The notes beneath the pieces are model-generated. The model had not been told where the DNA came from. It did no database searches and was given only the letters and a program-made list of their open reading frames with translations. Shown piece by piece: positions 6,337-6,379 of a DNA stretch of 6,379 nt. Every line of letters starts with the position of its first letter. Positions within the stretch are counted from its first letter, which is position 1. The position numbers and the translations under genes were made by a program. This DNA comes from an uncultured Oscillospiraceae bacterium (GTDB lineage Bacteria > Bacillota > Clostridia > Oscillospirales > Oscillospiraceae), in assembly GCA_934659475.1 (NCBI GenBank), contig CAKUHX010000098.1:1-6379 (forward strand), written 5' to 3'.

Positions 6337-6379
6337 CAAAGAATCACTTAGGGAGAAAACGCGGATTCGACTTCGAACG
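6337..6379. other. Non-coding tail at the window edge
   Basis: These 43 bases contain no open frame with a start and ribosome binding site. A short inverted repeat (TTCGA/TCGAA in the last 15 bases, read on the minus strand) adds to the palindrome-rich character. The element or the next gene presumably continues past the edge. Confidence 0.4.

Noticed and set aside
6309..6379. tRNA gene in the palindromic tail
   Set aside because: There is no cloverleaf: the acceptor stem, anticodon arm and T-loop GTTCRAAYC arrangement are missing, and the stems present are simple hairpins.

Overview
The window reads as chromosomal DNA from a G+C-rich anaerobic member of the Bacillota, most likely class Clostridia and perhaps Oscillospiraceae-like. 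This rests on strong CTG/GCC/GAC/AAG codon preference, purine-rich Shine-Dalgarno sites, a TTGACT/TATCAT promoter, and the gene content: an MmpL/YdfJ-type RND transporter with a coiled-coil partner, and a GyrB/ParE-like topoisomerase subunit whose N-terminal motif departs from standard gyrase. The taxon is inferred from style, not from a marker gene.

Layout: three genes, all on the plus strand. Positions 1-1928 hold the C-terminal part of a large, acidic, mostly helical and probably coiled-coil protein, cut off by the left window edge. Two related segments of about 41 residues, the first resembling an EF-hand loop, sit in its middle inside a stretch of different codon use. Six bases later (1935-4043) comes a complete 702-residue RND/MMPL transporter with two homologous halves, each carrying a Gly-x-x-x-Asp-Tyr motif in a membrane helix. 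The tight spacing implies one operon, so the coiled-coil protein is probably the partner of the pump. A G+C-rich hairpin at 4065-4099 likely ends this operon.

The 197-base gap (4044-4240) is dense with signals. It holds the terminator, a strong promoter with an extended -10, a dyad overlapping that -10, a leader able to form a hairpin, and a good ribosome binding site. These serve the third gene (4241-6229), a 662-residue type IIA topoisomerase B subunit with ATPase (GHKL), transducer and TOPRIM motifs all present. It has its own promoter and is followed by a terminator hairpin at 6232-6250, so any A-subunit partner would have to be elsewhere or beyond the right edge.

The last 150 bases hold no gene that I can support. 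They form a run of consecutive inverted repeats, including a perfect 12-bp hairpin closed by a GTGA tetraloop. This looks like an interspersed palindromic (REP-like) element continuing toward or past the window edge. No insertion sequence, CRISPR array, tRNA or rRNA was seen.
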